Made by a program: the position numbers and the translations under genes | The notes under the pieces: generated by a model | What the model was told of the DNA's origin: nothing | What the model saw: only the letters and a program-made list of their open reading frames with translations | Databases searched by the model: none | Shown here: in pieces, positions 37,398 to 47,488 of the stretch | How positions within the stretch are numbered: the stretch's first letter is position 1 | Layout of the letters: each line of letters begins with the position of its first letter | Assembly (NCBI GenBank): GCA_030525945.1 | Contig: JAUNDT010000005.1 | Location: 62,001-126,000 of the forward strand | Source: Coriobacteriaceae bacterium | Lineage (GTDB): Bacteria; Actinomycetota; Coriobacteriia; Coriobacteriales; Coriobacteriaceae | Reading direction: 5' to 3' | Length of the DNA stretch: 64,000 nucleotides

Positions 37398-39980
37398 GTG
37401 AGCAACAGCACTCCGAACAACATACCCGAGCTGCTCGCCCCCGCAGGCGGGCCCGAGCCCTTCTATGCCGCGCTGGCCGCCGGAGCCGATGCCATCTACT
37501 GCGGCATGGGGTCCTTTAACGCCCGCCGTAAAGCGGCGAATTTCACTGACGAGAGCTTTGCCGCGGCGTGCCGAGCCGCACATCTGGCGGGCTCGCGCGT
37601 GTACGTAACGGTCAACATCGTCATTAAGGACGAAGAGATGCCCGAGGCGCTCGCCCTCGTTGACCGCTGCTGGAAACTCGGAGCCGATGCGTTCATCATC
37701 CAGGACTGGGGGCTTTTCTTTGAGATCCGCCGCCTCATGCCCGAGGCCGAAACGCATATCTCCACGCAGGCGAACATCCACGACGCGCGCGGCACGGCCT
37801 GGTGCAAGGCCGCTGGTGCCGACCGCGTCACGCTTTCGCGCGAGCTGTCCATCGACGAGATCGCGCAAATCCACGATGCCGTCGATATCGAGCTCGAGGT
37901 GTTCGCCCACGGTGCCATCTGCTTTTGCTACTCCGGCGTCTGCCTGCTTTCGAGCTTCACCTCGCGCGGTCGCTCGGCCAACCGAGGAATGTGCGCGCAG
38001 CCCTGCCGTCTGCCCTACGAGCTCATCGACGAGAGCGGTCGCTCCTGGTCGGGCCCGGGGCGTGAGCGAGCGCTCTGCCCCAAAGACACTTGCACGGTCG
38101 ATTTAGTCGATCAGTTGTTGGCAGCCGGAGCCCATGCGCTCAAGCTGGAGGGCCGCATGAAGGCGCCGGATTACGTGCACTCCATCGTGAGCGCCTACCG
38201 CGCGCAGATTGACGACGTCGTCGCCGGGAGAAAAACCGATCCCGCTGCGGCGAAGGCCCGTTATCGCCAGCTCAAGCGCTGCTTCAACCGGGACTTTACC
38301 CACGCGTACCAGGACGGCACCTCCGGCAACGACATGATGAGCTATGAACGCTCCAACAATCGCGGCCAGCTCGTGGGCACCGTTTTGGGGTCTCGGCCGC
38401 TCGGCGGCACCGACGGGCTTAAGCCGGACGACAAGCGCCGCCGCGCCGCCTGGACCCGCATGCGCCTTGACGAGCCGGTGGGCAAGGGCGATCTGCTCGA
38501 GATTCGCCATGACGAAGAGTTCGACCAGTTCCTCACCGCGATTGCGACTGAAGATGCTGCGGCGGGCGATGTCATCGAGCTGCGAACGGCGCGTCATATG
38601 CCCGCAGGTGCCCGCGTGCGCCTAATTCGCAGCCAAGCCGCCCTCGATGCGTCGAGCGCCGCCCTCAAGCGCGAGGTGCCGCGCAAGCGCCTCGTTGACG
38701 TTGCGATTCGCGCTCGCCAGGGCGAACCGTTCCGCGTCGTGCTCACCTGCTGCGATGACCCCTCGCTGCACGCGAGCGCGGAGGGATTCATTGTTGAGGC
38801 CGCGCGCACCCGGTCCGTCACGGCAGACGACCTTATCGAGCACGTAGGGCGCATGGGCTCCTCGCCCTTTGAAGCCGCCTCCTTTGATGTACAGCTTGAC
38901 GACGGTTGCGGTATGGGGTTCTCCGCCGTTCACAAGGTCCGCGCCGCCGCGTGCGCAGCACTCGAACAGGCAATCTTGAAGCCCTACGCGGAGAGAAAAA
39001 CGGAGACAGCACTCGATGCGCATACGGGCCGTCATATCGACGCATCCGCGTACGGGACTGTCCTCAGGAATAGCGCTCTGTCGCAAGTTGCCGCGGACGC
39101 CTGCTCCAAAGCCTCGTCTTCACGGGAAGTCGACGGTTCCTCACAACTGGCCGCGCCCGCGATGTCACCCGAGATCTGCGCACTCGCCCCGTCTCTGGAT
39201 GCCGCCGAGGCGGCACGGAGTTGTGGCGCCACGCGGATCTACATGGCAGTTTATGACTTGATCGCCGCCGGCATCTCCCCCGCCGAATGCGCTGATTGCG
39301 GCATTATCCCTGTGCTTGATGAGGTGTCGCGTGCCTGCGATCACGAGCGCCTTGACCCCTGGATCGCGCCCGGCACGCCCGTCGCCGTTGGCACGATCTC
39401 CGAGTTCGCCCTCGCGCAGGAACGCGACGCGCTGGCGGAGCTGCGCAGCTGTATTCCCGTTCACAACGCCGCATGCCTACGCGCGCTTGCCTCGCGAGGC
39501 GCCAGGGCCGCATGGCTCACCCCCGAGCTCACCTTGGCTGAAATCGAGCGCCTGGCGCCGCAACGAGGGAACTGCACTCTGGGGCTTACGGTTATCGGTG
39601 AGCCGCGCGTGATGACGAGTGAGCATTGCATCTTGCAGGTCGCGGGGGCATGCATTCACGACTGCGCGCGCTGCCGTTTGCGCACGCGAGAATTCAGACT
39701 CAAGAACATCGACGGGCGCATGCTCCCCGTCCGCACCGAGCTCAACGGGCGCAGTCATCTATACGACGAGCGTCCTGTTGACGCAACGCCGCAGATTCCC
39801 GCGCTCCTCGCCGCGGGCATCACGCGATTCCTCGTCGATGGGACCATCGTCGATGCGGCCGAGCTTGCCCGCCGCGTCACACGAGCCAAGCGCGCTCTCG
39901 ACGCCGCACTCGCCGGACGCGCACCCGCAAAGCGCATGCAGGGCTCGACCTCGGGATGCCTGTTCCAAGGGGTCGAATAA
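37398..39980 (+). CDS. U32 peptidase-family protein (RlhA-like), copy 2, long form
   Basis: An 860-residue member of the same family as the gene at 16239-18260. The N-terminus has ELLAPAGGPEPFYAALAAGA and DAIYCGMGSFNARR. The cysteine motif is HGAICFCYSGVCLLSSF then NRGMCAQPCRLPYELI, followed by LKLEGRMKAPDYVHSIVSAY. The middle has an inserted region not seen in copy 1, and the C-terminus again carries a cysteine set (EHCILQVAGACIHDCARC). Known relatives hydroxylate RNA bases with help from other factors. The GTG start at 37398 lies seven bases after GAGAGG. The gene is the only plus-strand gene in the ribosomal block and sits in the rplX/rplE break. Confidence 0.85.
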   Translation: MSNSTPNNIPELLAPAGGPEPFYAALAAGADAIYCGMGSFNARRKAANFTDESFAAACRAAHLAGSRVYVTVNIVIKDEEMPEALALVDRCWKLGADAFIIQDWGLFFEIRRLMPEAETHISTQANIHDARGTAWCKAAGADRVTLSRELSIDEIAQIHDAVDIELEVFAHGAICFCYSGVCLLSSFTSRGRSANRGMCAQPCRLPYELIDESGRSWSGPGRERALCPKDTCTVDLVDQLLAAGAHALKLEGRMKAPDYVHSIVSAYRAQIDDVVAGRKTDPAAAKARYRQLKRCFNRDFTHAYQDGTSGNDMMSYERSNNRGQLVGTVLGSRPLGGTDGLKPDDKRRRAAWTRMRLDEPVGKGDLLEIRHDEEFDQFLTAIATEDAAAGDVIELRTARHMPAGARVRLIRSQAALDASSAALKREVPRKRLVDVAIRARQGEPFRVVLTCCDDPSLHASAEGFIVEAARTRSVTADDLIEHVGRMGSSPFEAASFDVQLDDGCGMGFSAVHKVRAAACAALEQAILKPYAERKTETALDAHTGRHIDASAYGTVLRNSALSQVAADACSKASSSREVDGSSQLAAPAMSPEICALAPSLDAAEAARSCGATRIYMAVYDLIAAGISPAECADCGIIPVLDEVSRACDHERLDPWIAPGTPVAVGTISEFALAQERDALAELRSCIPVHNAACLRALASRGARAAWLTPELTLAEIERLAPQRGNCTLGLTVIGEPRVMTSEHCILQVAGACIHDCARCRLRTREFRLKNIDGRMLPVRTELNGRSHLYDERPVDATPQIPALLAAGITRFLVDGTIVDAAELARRVTRAKRALDAALAGRAPAKRMQGSTSGCLFQGVE

Positions 39981-40120
39981 CCTCGCACGCAGCGGCGGTT
40001 TTGTCGATCAAAGGAGCACCTGACCCGCTATTCCCAAGCGTGCTGCCGCACCGAGATGTCGCCGACTCGTCACGCCCCTACGGCGACGTTGCTCCTGGTC
40101 ATACCACCTCAAGACAACAA

Positions 40121-40158
40121 GAGGCCCGTAAAGCGCCACCACGCGCCTTACGGGCCTC
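40121..40158. terminator. Terminator between U32 and oxidoreductase genes
   Basis: An 11-bp stem GAGGCCCGTAA/TTACGGGCCTC has further pairing inside (GCGC). On the minus strand it is followed by TTGTTGTCTT. It lies between two convergent genes and probably serves the oxidoreductase gene. Confidence 0.7.
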
Positions 40159-40196
40159 TCACTCATACGGCAAGCCTATCGAGCCGGCTAGCGATG

Positions 40197-41297
40197 CTAA
40201 CGCTCGTCGACCCCCGTCTCCTCGGGATAGACAACACCCCACTCACGGCGCAGGCTTGTCATGATCTCCATTACGTCGGAGGCGTATTCGATAAGCTCGC
40301 ACTTGGACGCATCGCCCGCAACCGCCTTTTCAAGGTCGGCGATCTCATAGCACAGGGCATACGCCTCCACGCCTGCAGACACCTCCTCGCGATGGCCGTC
40401 CGCGGTCCAGGTAATGACCGCGCGATCGGCGCGAGGATACTGCATGATCTCGATGTAACAGTCATCAAAGCACAGGTCGGCGCGCTTGGGTTGCTTGGCG
40501 TGCATGGTGAGGGAGAACACGCCGAGCTGACCTTCGGCGTTGCGCATAATGAACGCGCTCTCCTCGTCCACACCCGTCTCGAACAGGTTTGCAAGCGAGC
40601 GAATCTCGGTGGGCTGGCTCGCCATGAACAGGCGGGCGACCGAGAGCGCATACACGCCGATATCCAGCATGGCACCGCCGGCGAGCTCGCGATTCCAAAA
40701 ACGGCTCTGAACGTCATCGTAGCTGTGCCAGCTGCCAAAGTTCACCTGCGCCAGGCGAAGGCGGCCGAACTCGCCAGAATGAGAGCGACGAAGCAACTCA
40801 GTGTAGAGCGGCATGTGCAGCACGGTCGTGGCATCCATGAGGACCACGCCATGCTCGTCCGCAATGGCGCGAGCCTCCTCGAGCTCCTCAGTATTGAGCG
40901 TGATGGACTTCTCGCACAGGACGTGCTTGCCTGCAGCCAGCGCCTTACGCAGGAACTCGATATGGGTGTTGTGGGGCGTGGTGATGTAGATGGCATCGAC
41001 CTTAGGATCGGCATACAGCTCGTCCACGGTCTCGTACACGCGCTCGACGCCGTACTTCTCGGCAAATGCCTCCGCCTTGGCATACGTGCGATTTGCCACG
41101 CCGTAGACCTTGCGACCGGCCAAGGCGAGGGATTGCGCCATCTGGTTGGCAATGGCACCACAGCCGATAACGGCCCAGGTAAGCTCAGGAGCGGTGAAGA
41201 TGTCGTTGGGGAACGGGCGGCCCTGAACCGCGGCGAAGGCGGCGTTTGCCGCAGCCTCGGCGTTAAGCGGCGCTGCCGTGGTCGTAGATTCTGCCAT
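40197..41297 (-). CDS. Gfo/Idh/MocA-family NAD(P)-dependent oxidoreductase
   Basis: A 366-residue cytoplasmic oxidoreductase acting on sugars, inositols or related compounds; the exact substrate cannot be read. The Rossmann motif is VIGCGAIANQMAQSLA near residue 42, followed by YITTPHNTHIEF and the catalytic-lysine segment GKHVLCEKSIT. The C-terminal domain has FWNRELAGGAMLDIGVYALS. The start at 41297 has AGGGG upstream; the longer frame to 41390 is not used. It lies with the U32 gene in the DNA that separates rplX from rplE and runs in the ribosomal direction, but strong terminators on both sides isolate it. Confidence 0.92.
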   Translation of the reverse strand: MAESTTTAAPLNAEAAANAAFAAVQGRPFPNDIFTAPELTWAVIGCGAIANQMAQSLALAGRKVYGVANRTYAKAEAFAEKYGVERVYETVDELYADPKVDAIYITTPHNTHIEFLRKALAAGKHVLCEKSITLNTEELEEARAIADEHGVVLMDATTVLHMPLYTELLRRSHSGEFGRLRLAQVNFGSWHSYDDVQSRFWNRELAGGAMLDIGVYALSVARLFMASQPTEIRSLANLFETGVDEESAFIMRNAEGQLGVFSLTMHAKQPKRADLCFDDCYIEIMQYPRADRAVITWTADGHREEVSAGVEAYALCYEIADLEKAVAGDASKCELIEYASDVMEIMTSLRREWGVVYPEETGVDER

Positions 41298-41392
41298 GAG
41301 AAATACCCCTTCTCTCAAGGTGAACACTTCGCCCGATATTCTAGCCCAACGCCTGCCCCGCCCCGTATTTTGCAACAGGCCTGTAAACAAAA

Positions 41393-41427
41393 ATGCGCCA
41401 TTTAGGGTCTGACCCTAAATGGCGCAT
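41393..41427 (-). terminator. Strong terminator at the end of the rplC-rplX unit
   Basis: A perfect 17-bp stem (41393-41409 with 41411-41427) has a tiny loop and is followed on the minus strand by TTTTTGTTT. It lies 21 bases after the rplX stop. It ends transcription where most bacteria read straight on into rplE. Confidence 0.92.
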
Positions 41428-41447
41428 AAAGGTCTAGGACCTAGTCC

Positions 41448-41771
41448 TTAGAACTTGTGACCGCACTTCTTGCAGATGCGGATCTTGGTCTTCTTGCCGT
41501 CGAGCTCACCGGACTCATGGCCAACGCGGGTGCGCTTGCCGCACTCGGGGCAGATGAGCTGAACGTTGGAGACGTCAACCGGCATCTCCTTCTCGACGAA
41601 GCCACCGGGCTGACCGGCGCCATTGGGCTTGACAGCCTTCTTGGCGACAGCGACGCCCTCAACGACAACCTTGCCCTCGGAAGGCAGCGCGCGCAGGACA
41701 ACGCCCTGCTTGCCGCGATCCTTGCCGGAGAGCACCTCGACCTTGTCGCCCTTCTTGATGGACATAGACAT
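41448..41771 (-). CDS. rplX: 50S ribosomal protein L24 with zinc ribbon
   Basis: L24 is an early assembly protein near the tunnel exit. The product is 107 residues. The KOW motif is IKKGDKVEVLSGKDRGKQG, followed by the VDVSNVQLICPECGKRTRVG segment. CPEC and CKKC form a four-cysteine zinc ribbon in the C-terminal part. The ATG at 41771 follows GGGAGA. It is the last gene of its transcript, with a terminator right behind it. Confidence 0.97.
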   Translation of the reverse strand: MSMSIKKGDKVEVLSGKDRGKQGVVLRALPSEGKVVVEGVAVAKKAVKPNGAGQPGGFVEKEMPVDVSNVQLICPECGKRTRVGHESGELDGKKTKIRICKKCGHKF

Positions 41772-41789
41772 AGTGGTCTCTCCCTTACG

Positions 41790-42158
41790 TTAGAGGGTCT
41801 CGGGTGCGAGCGAGACGATCTTCATGTACTTCTTGTCACGAAGCTCACGAGCGACGGGCCCGAAGATACGGGTGCCGACAGGCGAGCCGTCCTTGTTGAT
41901 GACGACGGCGGCGTTGTCATCGAAGCGGATGTAGGAACCGTCCTTGCGGCGGACCTCCTTAACCGTACGCACGATAACGCAGCGAACGACATCCTTCTTC
42001 TTGACGTTGGCGCCAGGCGTGGCCTCCTGAACGGCGGCCATGACGACGTCACCGATGCCGGCGTAACGGCGCTTAGAGCCGCCCAGCACCTTAATGCAAC
42101 GAACCTTGCGCGCACCGGAGTTGTCGGCAACGTTCAGCATGGTTTGCATCTGAATCAT
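41790..42158 (-). CDS. rplN: 50S ribosomal protein L14
   Basis: L14 is at the subunit interface beside L3 and L19. The product is 122 residues: [36 protein letters not shown], and a C-terminal [19 protein letters not shown]. The gap to rpsQ upstream is 109 bases, with a weak GAGAGGTG-type hairpin and nothing else recognised. Confidence 0.97.
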   Translation of the reverse strand: MIQMQTMLNVADNSGARKVRCIKVLGGSKRRYAGIGDVVMAAVQEATPGANVKKKDVVRCVIVRTVKEVRRKDGSYIRFDDNAAVVINKDGSPVGTRIFGPVARELRDKKYMKIVSLAPETL

Positions 42159-42267
42159 GGTTGGAACCTTTCCGAACCTAAGCCGGAGAGAGGTGCGACC
42201 GCCTCTTTACGAGAACCTGATGGAGCTCAGGCGGGCGCACATCACCGGAGGGTTTACTTCAACAAGC

Positions 42268-42534
42268 TTACTTGGCGCGCTCGATGATCTCAACAAGACG
42301 CCAACGCTTGGTGGCGGACAGCGGACGGGTCTCCATGATGCGAACGGTGTCGCCAACGCCGGCCGTGTTCTCCTCGTCGTGGACGTGGAACTTCTTGGTG
42401 CTGGTCATCATCTTGCCGTACTTGGGATGACGCTTGCGCTCCGTAGTGGTAACAACAATGGACTTGTTACCCATGATGGAGGAAACGACGCCCTGGCGGA
42501 CCTTGCGCGAATTGCGCTCAGTTGCTTCAGCCAT
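42268..42534 (-). CDS. rpsQ: 30S ribosomal protein S17
   Basis: S17 is a primary binder of the 5' domain of 16S rRNA. The product is 88 residues with [39 protein letters not shown] and [20 protein letters not shown]. It follows rpmC by 15 bases. Confidence 0.97.
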   Translation of the reverse strand: MAEATERNSRKVRQGVVSSIMGNKSIVVTTTERKRHPKYGKMMTSTKKFHVHDEENTAGVGDTVRIMETRPLSATKRWRLVEIIERAK

Positions 42535-42549
42535 TCTCTACTCCTCGAG

Positions 42550-42765
42550 CTACTCGGTGGCAGCGGACTTCTCCGCTGCGATCTGACGGGCGCGCTGCTC
42601 CGTGAGGACGCGGGCAATGTCCTTCTTCACGGTCTTCACGCGAGCGGTGTTGTCCAGCTGGCTGGTGGCCATCTGGAAACGAAGGTTGAAGAGCTCGGCG
42701 CGGGCGTCCTTCAGCTTCTCAGCGAGGGCCTCGTCGGAAAGCTCACGAATCTCTGCGGGCTTCAT
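42550..42765 (-). CDS. rpmC: 50S ribosomal protein L29
   Basis: A 71-residue helical hairpin near the tunnel exit, close to the SRP and trigger factor site. [20 protein letters not shown] and [19 protein letters not shown] are typical. Its ATG shares one base with the rplP stop (TAATG). Eight extra residues at the C-terminus are alanine and glutamate rich. Confidence 0.97.
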   Translation of the reverse strand: MKPAEIRELSDEALAEKLKDARAELFNLRFQMATSQLDNTARVKTVKKDIARVLTEQRARQIAAEKSAATE

Positions 42766-43189
42766 TACTTGTCCTCCCCGTTCTTAGCGCGGGTAATGAT
42801 CTTGGTCTTGATCGGCAGCTTGTGCTGGGCAAGACGCAGGGCCTCACGCGCGATCTCCTCGGACACGCCGGCGATCTCGAACATAACGCGGCCCGGCTTG
42901 ACCACGGCCACCCACTCCTCGGGGTTACCCTTACCGGAACCCATGCGGGTCTCCGCGGGCTTCTTGGTGATGGGCTTATCCGGGAAGATCGTGATGTAGA
43001 CCTTACCGCCACGCTTCATGTAGCGGGTCATGGCGATACGAGCGGCCTCGATCTGACGGTTGGTGATCCAGTGACGCTCGAGCGCCTGGATGCCGAACTC
43101 GCCGAAATGCAGCTCGGTGTTGCCCTTGGCGCAGCCCTTCATGGAGCCACGCTGCACCTTACGGTGAAGAATACGCTTAGGAGCGAGCA

Positions 43190-43190
<1 letters not shown>
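42765..43190 (-). CDS. rplP: 50S ribosomal protein L16
   Basis: L16 lies by the A-site tRNA and helps organise the peptidyl transferase region. The product is 141 residues: [59 protein letters not shown]. Start and stop both overlap neighbours by one base, so translation is coupled with rpsC and rpmC. Confidence 0.97.
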
Positions 43191-43900
<710 letters not shown>

Positions 43901-43905
43901 GAGGC

Positions 43906-44271
43906 TTAAGCCTCCTTTCGAGAAGCAACGACGACGGTGATGTGGCTCGTGCGCTTGAGGATGCGGGAAGCGGAGCCCTTGGCGCGAGGACGGATGCGCT
44001 TGAGCGTCGGGCCCTCGTCAACGTAGGCGGCCTTGACGAAGAGGTCGTCGGCGCGCATCTGGTTGTTGTGCTCGGCGTTGGCAACAGCGGAGCGCAGGAC
44101 CTTCTCCACGTCCACAGCGACGGAACGCGTGCAGAAGTGAAGGATATCGAAGGCCTGAGCGACGTTCTTGCCGCGGATCAGGTCGATCACGAGACGAGCC
44201 TTACCGGGGGAAACGCGCACGTACTTGGCCGTAGCGCGGACCTCGCGGGTCTCGGTGGAAGTGTTAGCCAT
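43906..44271 (-). CDS. rplV: 50S ribosomal protein L22
   Basis: L22 lines the peptide tunnel, and its loop is a macrolide resistance site. The product is 121 residues: [59 protein letters not shown]. No unusual loop insertion is visible. Confidence 0.97.
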   Translation of the reverse strand: MANTSTETREVRATAKYVRVSPGKARLVIDLIRGKNVAQAFDILHFCTRSVAVDVEKVLRSAVANAEHNNQMRADDLFVKAAYVDEGPTLKRIRPRAKGSASRILKRTSHITVVVASRKEA

Positions 44272-44284
44272 TTAACCTAACCCC

Positions 44285-44545
44285 CTATTTGGCCTTGTGG
44301 CCACGGAACGTACGAGTGGGCGCGAACTCGCCCAGCTTGTGACCGACCATGGACTCGGTGACGTACACGGGAACATGCTTGCGGCCGTCGTGGACGGCGA
44401 TGGTGTGACCGACCATCTCGGGGAAGATGGTGGACGCGCGGGACCAGGTCTTCACGACGTCCTTCTTGCCAGCCTCGTTCATCGCGATGATACGCGAGAG
44501 GAGGCGCGCCTCTACGAACGGGCCCTTTTTGAGACTTCTGCTCAT
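44285..44545 (-). CDS. rpsS: 30S ribosomal protein S19
   Basis: S19 is in the head beside S13. The product is 86 residues: [55 protein letters not shown]. Standard place between rplB and rplV. Confidence 0.97.
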   Translation of the reverse strand: MSRSLKKGPFVEARLLSRIIAMNEAGKKDVVKTWSRASTIFPEMVGHTIAVHDGRKHVPVYVTESMVGHKLGEFAPTRTFRGHKAK

Positions 44546-44571
44546 AAGTGCTTTCTCCTAACGGGTATCGG

Positions 44572-45402
44572 TTACTTCTTGCGACGACGGATGATCAGAT
44601 CGTTCGACGCCTTCTTCTTATTGCGGGTGCGGTAGCCCTTGGACGGCGTGCCCCACGGAGAGACGGACGGACGACCGGAGGTGTGGGAGCGACCCTCACC
44701 ACCGCCGTGCGGGTGATCGACCGGGTTCATGACGGTACCACGGACGGTCGGGCGGACGCCCATCTTGCGATGACGGCCGGCCTTACCGATGACGATGTTG
44801 GCGTGCTCGGCGTTGCCGACCTCACCGATGGAGGCGCGGCAGGTCACGAGAACGCGACGCATCTCGGAGGAAGGCATACGAACGATGGCGTACTTGCCCT
44901 CCTTACCCATGAGCTGGCAAGCGGTACCAGCGGAACGGGCGATAGCAGCGCCCTTGCCAGGCTGGAACTCGATGGCGTGGATGAGCGTACCCACGGGAAT
45001 CTCGGACAGCGGCATAGCGTTGCCCGGCTTGATGTCGGCGCCGGCACCGGAAACGACGGTGTCGCCGACCTTGAGGCCCTTCGGGCACAGGATGTAGCGC
45101 TTCTCGCCGTCTGCGTAGTGGAGCAGGGCGATGCGAGCGGAGCGGTTCGGATCGTACTCGATGGTAGCGACCTTGGCCGGCACGCCGTCCTTGTTGCGCT
45201 TGAAATCGATAACGCGGTACTGGCGCTTCACGCGGCCACCCTGGTGGCGCATGGTGATGCGACCGGCGTTGTTGCGGCCAGCCTTGACGGGCAGCGGCTC
45301 GAGAAGCGACTTCTCGGGCTTGGTGCAGGTGATCTCGGAGAAGTCCGCGATCGTCTGCCAGCGCCTGCCTGCGCTGGTCGGCTTAAGGTGCTTTACAGCC
45401 AT
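44572..45402 (-). CDS. rplB: 50S ribosomal protein L2
   Basis: L2 is essential for subunit joining and peptidyl transfer. The product is 276 residues: [40 protein letters not shown], and the conserved [20 protein letters not shown] near the C-terminus with its functional histidine. A 168-base gap with a hairpin separates it from rplW, where most genomes have a short gap. Confidence 0.98.
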   Translation of the reverse strand: MAVKHLKPTSAGRRWQTIADFSEITCTKPEKSLLEPLPVKAGRNNAGRITMRHQGGRVKRQYRVIDFKRNKDGVPAKVATIEYDPNRSARIALLHYADGEKRYILCPKGLKVGDTVVSGAGADIKPGNAMPLSEIPVGTLIHAIEFQPGKGAAIARSAGTACQLMGKEGKYAIVRMPSSEMRRVLVTCRASIGEVGNAEHANIVIGKAGRHRKMGVRPTVRGTVMNPVDHPHGGGEGRSHTSGRPSVSPWGTPSKGYRTRNKKKASNDLIIRRRKK

Positions 45403-45519
45403 TACCTTATCCCTTCATATCGGTCCGTTGGCCACTGCAAGCCGGGATGTTGGATGCAGTGACACCGGATTACCACGGCGCCGGGCGTTTCCTTTTCTTA
45501 CGCACGGCGCCATCTTAAC

Positions 45520-45548
45520 GCCTGCCTCCCCTTTCGGAAAAGGCAGGC
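45520..45548 (-). other. Hairpin in the long rplW-rplB gap
   Basis: GCCTGCCT and AGGCAGGC pair around a 13-base loop, 23 bases after the rplW stop on the minus strand, without a U-run. A second GGCGCC pair lies nearby. It may be an attenuator or a processing site within the S10-type unit. Confidence 0.35.
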
Positions 45549-45570
45549 GAAAGAAAGCTAACAGCAGGTC

Positions 45571-45858
45571 TTAGGCCTGAGTTCCGAAGATCTCGATGGT
45601 CTGACCCTCGGCCACGGTGACGATGGCCTTCTTCCAAGAACGGGTCTTGCCGGCGACATAGCGCACGCGCTTGGTCTTGGGCTTGACGATCAGGGTGTTA
45701 ACGCGGGTGACCTTCACGTTGAAGATCTCCTCGACGGCGTCCTTGATCTGGTACTTGTTCGCGTTCTTGGCAACCTCGAAGGTGTACTTGTTCTCCTCCA
45801 TGGCGGAGTAGGACTGCTCGGACACGATCGGGCGAATGATGATCTCGTGGGCGGTCAT
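45571..45858 (-). CDS. rplW: 50S ribosomal protein L23
   Basis: L23 is at the tunnel exit and docks trigger factor and SRP. The product is 95 residues: MTAHEIIIRPIVSEQSYSAM, NKYTFEVAKNANKYQIKDAV, and a C-terminal loop VKPKTKRVRYVAGKTRSWKK. The ATG directly abuts the rplD stop. Confidence 0.97.
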   Translation of the reverse strand: MTAHEIIIRPIVSEQSYSAMEENKYTFEVAKNANKYQIKDAVEEIFNVKVTRVNTLIVKPKTKRVRYVAGKTRSWKKAIVTVAEGQTIEIFGTQA

Positions 45859-46485
45859 TTAAGCGAGCACCTCCCCGAAGTGAGTCGCGACGTCGGCGGG
45901 CATCAGCAGAGCGCCATTGTTCACGAGGTCATAGGTGTTGGCCTCGGAGGGCGTGATGATGAACGTCTTGGGGATGTTGCGGAACGACAGGTAAGCGTTG
46001 ATGTCGTCCTCACGCACGATGATGGTGAGGCGCTTACCCTCGAGGCCGAGGGCCTTGAGCAGGGCGACCGCAGCCTTGGTGGAAGGCTTCTCGAAGCCGT
46101 AGTCGTCCACGAGGACGAGCTCGTTGTCGCGGAGCTTCGCAGAGAGAGCGGAGCGCATCGCGAGCTTGACTTCCTTGTTGTTCATACGCTTGGCGTAAGA
46201 ACGGGGCTTGGGCCCGAAGATAACGCCACCGCCACGCCACTGAGCGGCGCGGATGGAGCCCTGACGGGCACGGCCGGTGCCCTTCTGGCGCCACGGCTTC
46301 TTGCCGCCGCCGGAAACCTCAGAGCGGCCCTTGGTGGACTGGGTGCCCTGACGCCAGCAAGCCTGCTGGGCGACGACGATCTGGTGCATGACGTGGATGT
46401 TCGGCTCGATGCCGTACACGGCGTCGGCGAGCTCGGCCTCAGCGACCTTCTTGCCCTCGACGTTCTTCACTTCAAACTTAGACAT
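45859..46485 (-). CDS. rplD: 50S ribosomal protein L4
   Basis: L4 lines the peptide tunnel and in many bacteria represses the S10 operon through its leader. The product is 208 residues: RQGTQSTKGRSEVSGGGKKP, WRQKGTGRARQGSIRAAQWR and the C-terminal DLVNNGALLMPADVATHFGE. Spacing to rplC is 15 bases. Confidence 0.97.
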   Translation of the reverse strand: MSKFEVKNVEGKKVAEAELADAVYGIEPNIHVMHQIVVAQQACWRQGTQSTKGRSEVSGGGKKPWRQKGTGRARQGSIRAAQWRGGGVIFGPKPRSYAKRMNNKEVKLAMRSALSAKLRDNELVLVDDYGFEKPSTKAAVALLKALGLEGKRLTIIVREDDINAYLSFRNIPKTFIITPSEANTYDLVNNGALLMPADVATHFGEVLA

Positions 46486-46500
46486 AGTGACGGTCCTCCT

Positions 46501-47121
46501 TTACGCCATGCGGATGGCGACCAGACCGTTCTTGCCACCGGGCACGGCGCCCTTGACAAGGATGAGGTTCTGCTCAGCATCGATGCGGACAACGGAGAGG
46601 TTCTTCACGGTCACGCGGGCGTTGCCCATGTGGCCGGCCATCTTGACGCCCTTGAGAACGCGGGCGGGGTACGCGCACTGGCCGATGGAGCCGGGGTGAC
46701 GCTGGATGTGGGAACCGTGGGACATGGGACCGCGACGCTGGTTCCAGCGCTTGATGCGACCCTGGAAGCCCTTACCCTTGGAGGTGCCGATGACGTCGAC
46801 CTTGGCGACGTTCTCGAAATCAGCGACGGTAACGACGTCGCCGACCTTGTGCTCCTCGCCGTTCTCGACGCGGACCTCACGAAGGTAACGGACGGGCTCG
46901 ACGCCAGCCTTAGCGAAGTGACCAGCCATGGGCTTGTTCACGTGCTTGGCCTTGATGTCGCCGAAGCCGATCTGGACGGCGTTGTAGCCGTCGGTCGCCT
47001 CAGTTTTAACCTGCGAGACGGTGCAGGGGCCAGCCTGGATGACCGTGACGGGGACGACGTTATCGTCCTCGTCCCAAACCTGGGTCATGCCGATCTTGCG
47101 GCCGAGAATCATGTTGATCAT
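46501..47121 (-). CDS. rplC: 50S ribosomal protein L3
   Basis: L3 nucleates large subunit assembly. The product is 206 residues from the start at 47121, preceded by GGAG; the frame is open to 47217 but the extra part does not match the family. Segments are [59 protein letters not shown]. It is the first gene of its unit here; its usual upstream neighbour rpsJ is about 16 kb away. Confidence 0.97.
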   Translation of the reverse strand: MINMILGRKIGMTQVWDEDDNVVPVTVIQAGPCTVSQVKTEATDGYNAVQIGFGDIKAKHVNKPMAGHFAKAGVEPVRYLREVRVENGEEHKVGDVVTVADFENVAKVDVIGTSKGKGFQGRIKRWNQRRGPMSHGSHIQRHPGSIGQCAYPARVLKGVKMAGHMGNARVTVKNLSVVRIDAEQNLILVKGAVPGGKNGLVAIRMA

Positions 47122-47300
47122 TCGATCTCCAACTCTCGGTGGTCTTGGGACATTGCACGCACCCCTTGCGCGTGCCCCTAGAGGACCACATACGGACTTG
47201 CGTGTTACTGCTTGCATTCGCCTTGGCCATCCGTGCGCGGCAACCCATTTGCGCAGGTAGATGCCCTCGGCAGAATCCTCCTAGTAGACACAGCTTGATT

Positions 47301-47306
47301 AGTATA
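47301..47306 (-). promoter_or_regulatory. Candidate -10 box for the rplC-rplX unit
   Basis: TATACT on the minus strand, about 180 bases before rplC, with no clear -35. The resulting long leader would be a natural site for L4-type feedback control. An AGGAGG-like sequence at about 47277-47282 is not near any start codon. Confidence 0.4.
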
Positions 47307-47367
47307 CACGCCTACGGGCGTCTCCATATTGTCTTCGCAATGTTTTTGCAGGTGAGGGGTGCTGCCG

Positions 47368-47488
47368 CATGCCCGCTGAGGGCGGTGCCGGGTTTCGTAG
47401 ATTCCGCACGCAAAGGAGAGTCCAGTGGACTCTCCGTCTTGCGCAGGACCTGACCGAGCGAAACCCGGCACCGCCATCGGCGGGCATG
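47368..47488. repeat. Palindromic element 3 (shared core, third arm set)
   Basis: The arms at 47368-47397 and 47459-47488 match over 28 of 30 positions. The centre (47401-47454, plus strand) repeats the core of elements 1 and 2, with hairpin GGAGAGTCC-AGT-GGACTCTCC and flanks TTCCGCACGCAA and TTGCGCAGGAC. The arms are unrelated to those of elements 1 and 2. Confidence 0.85.
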
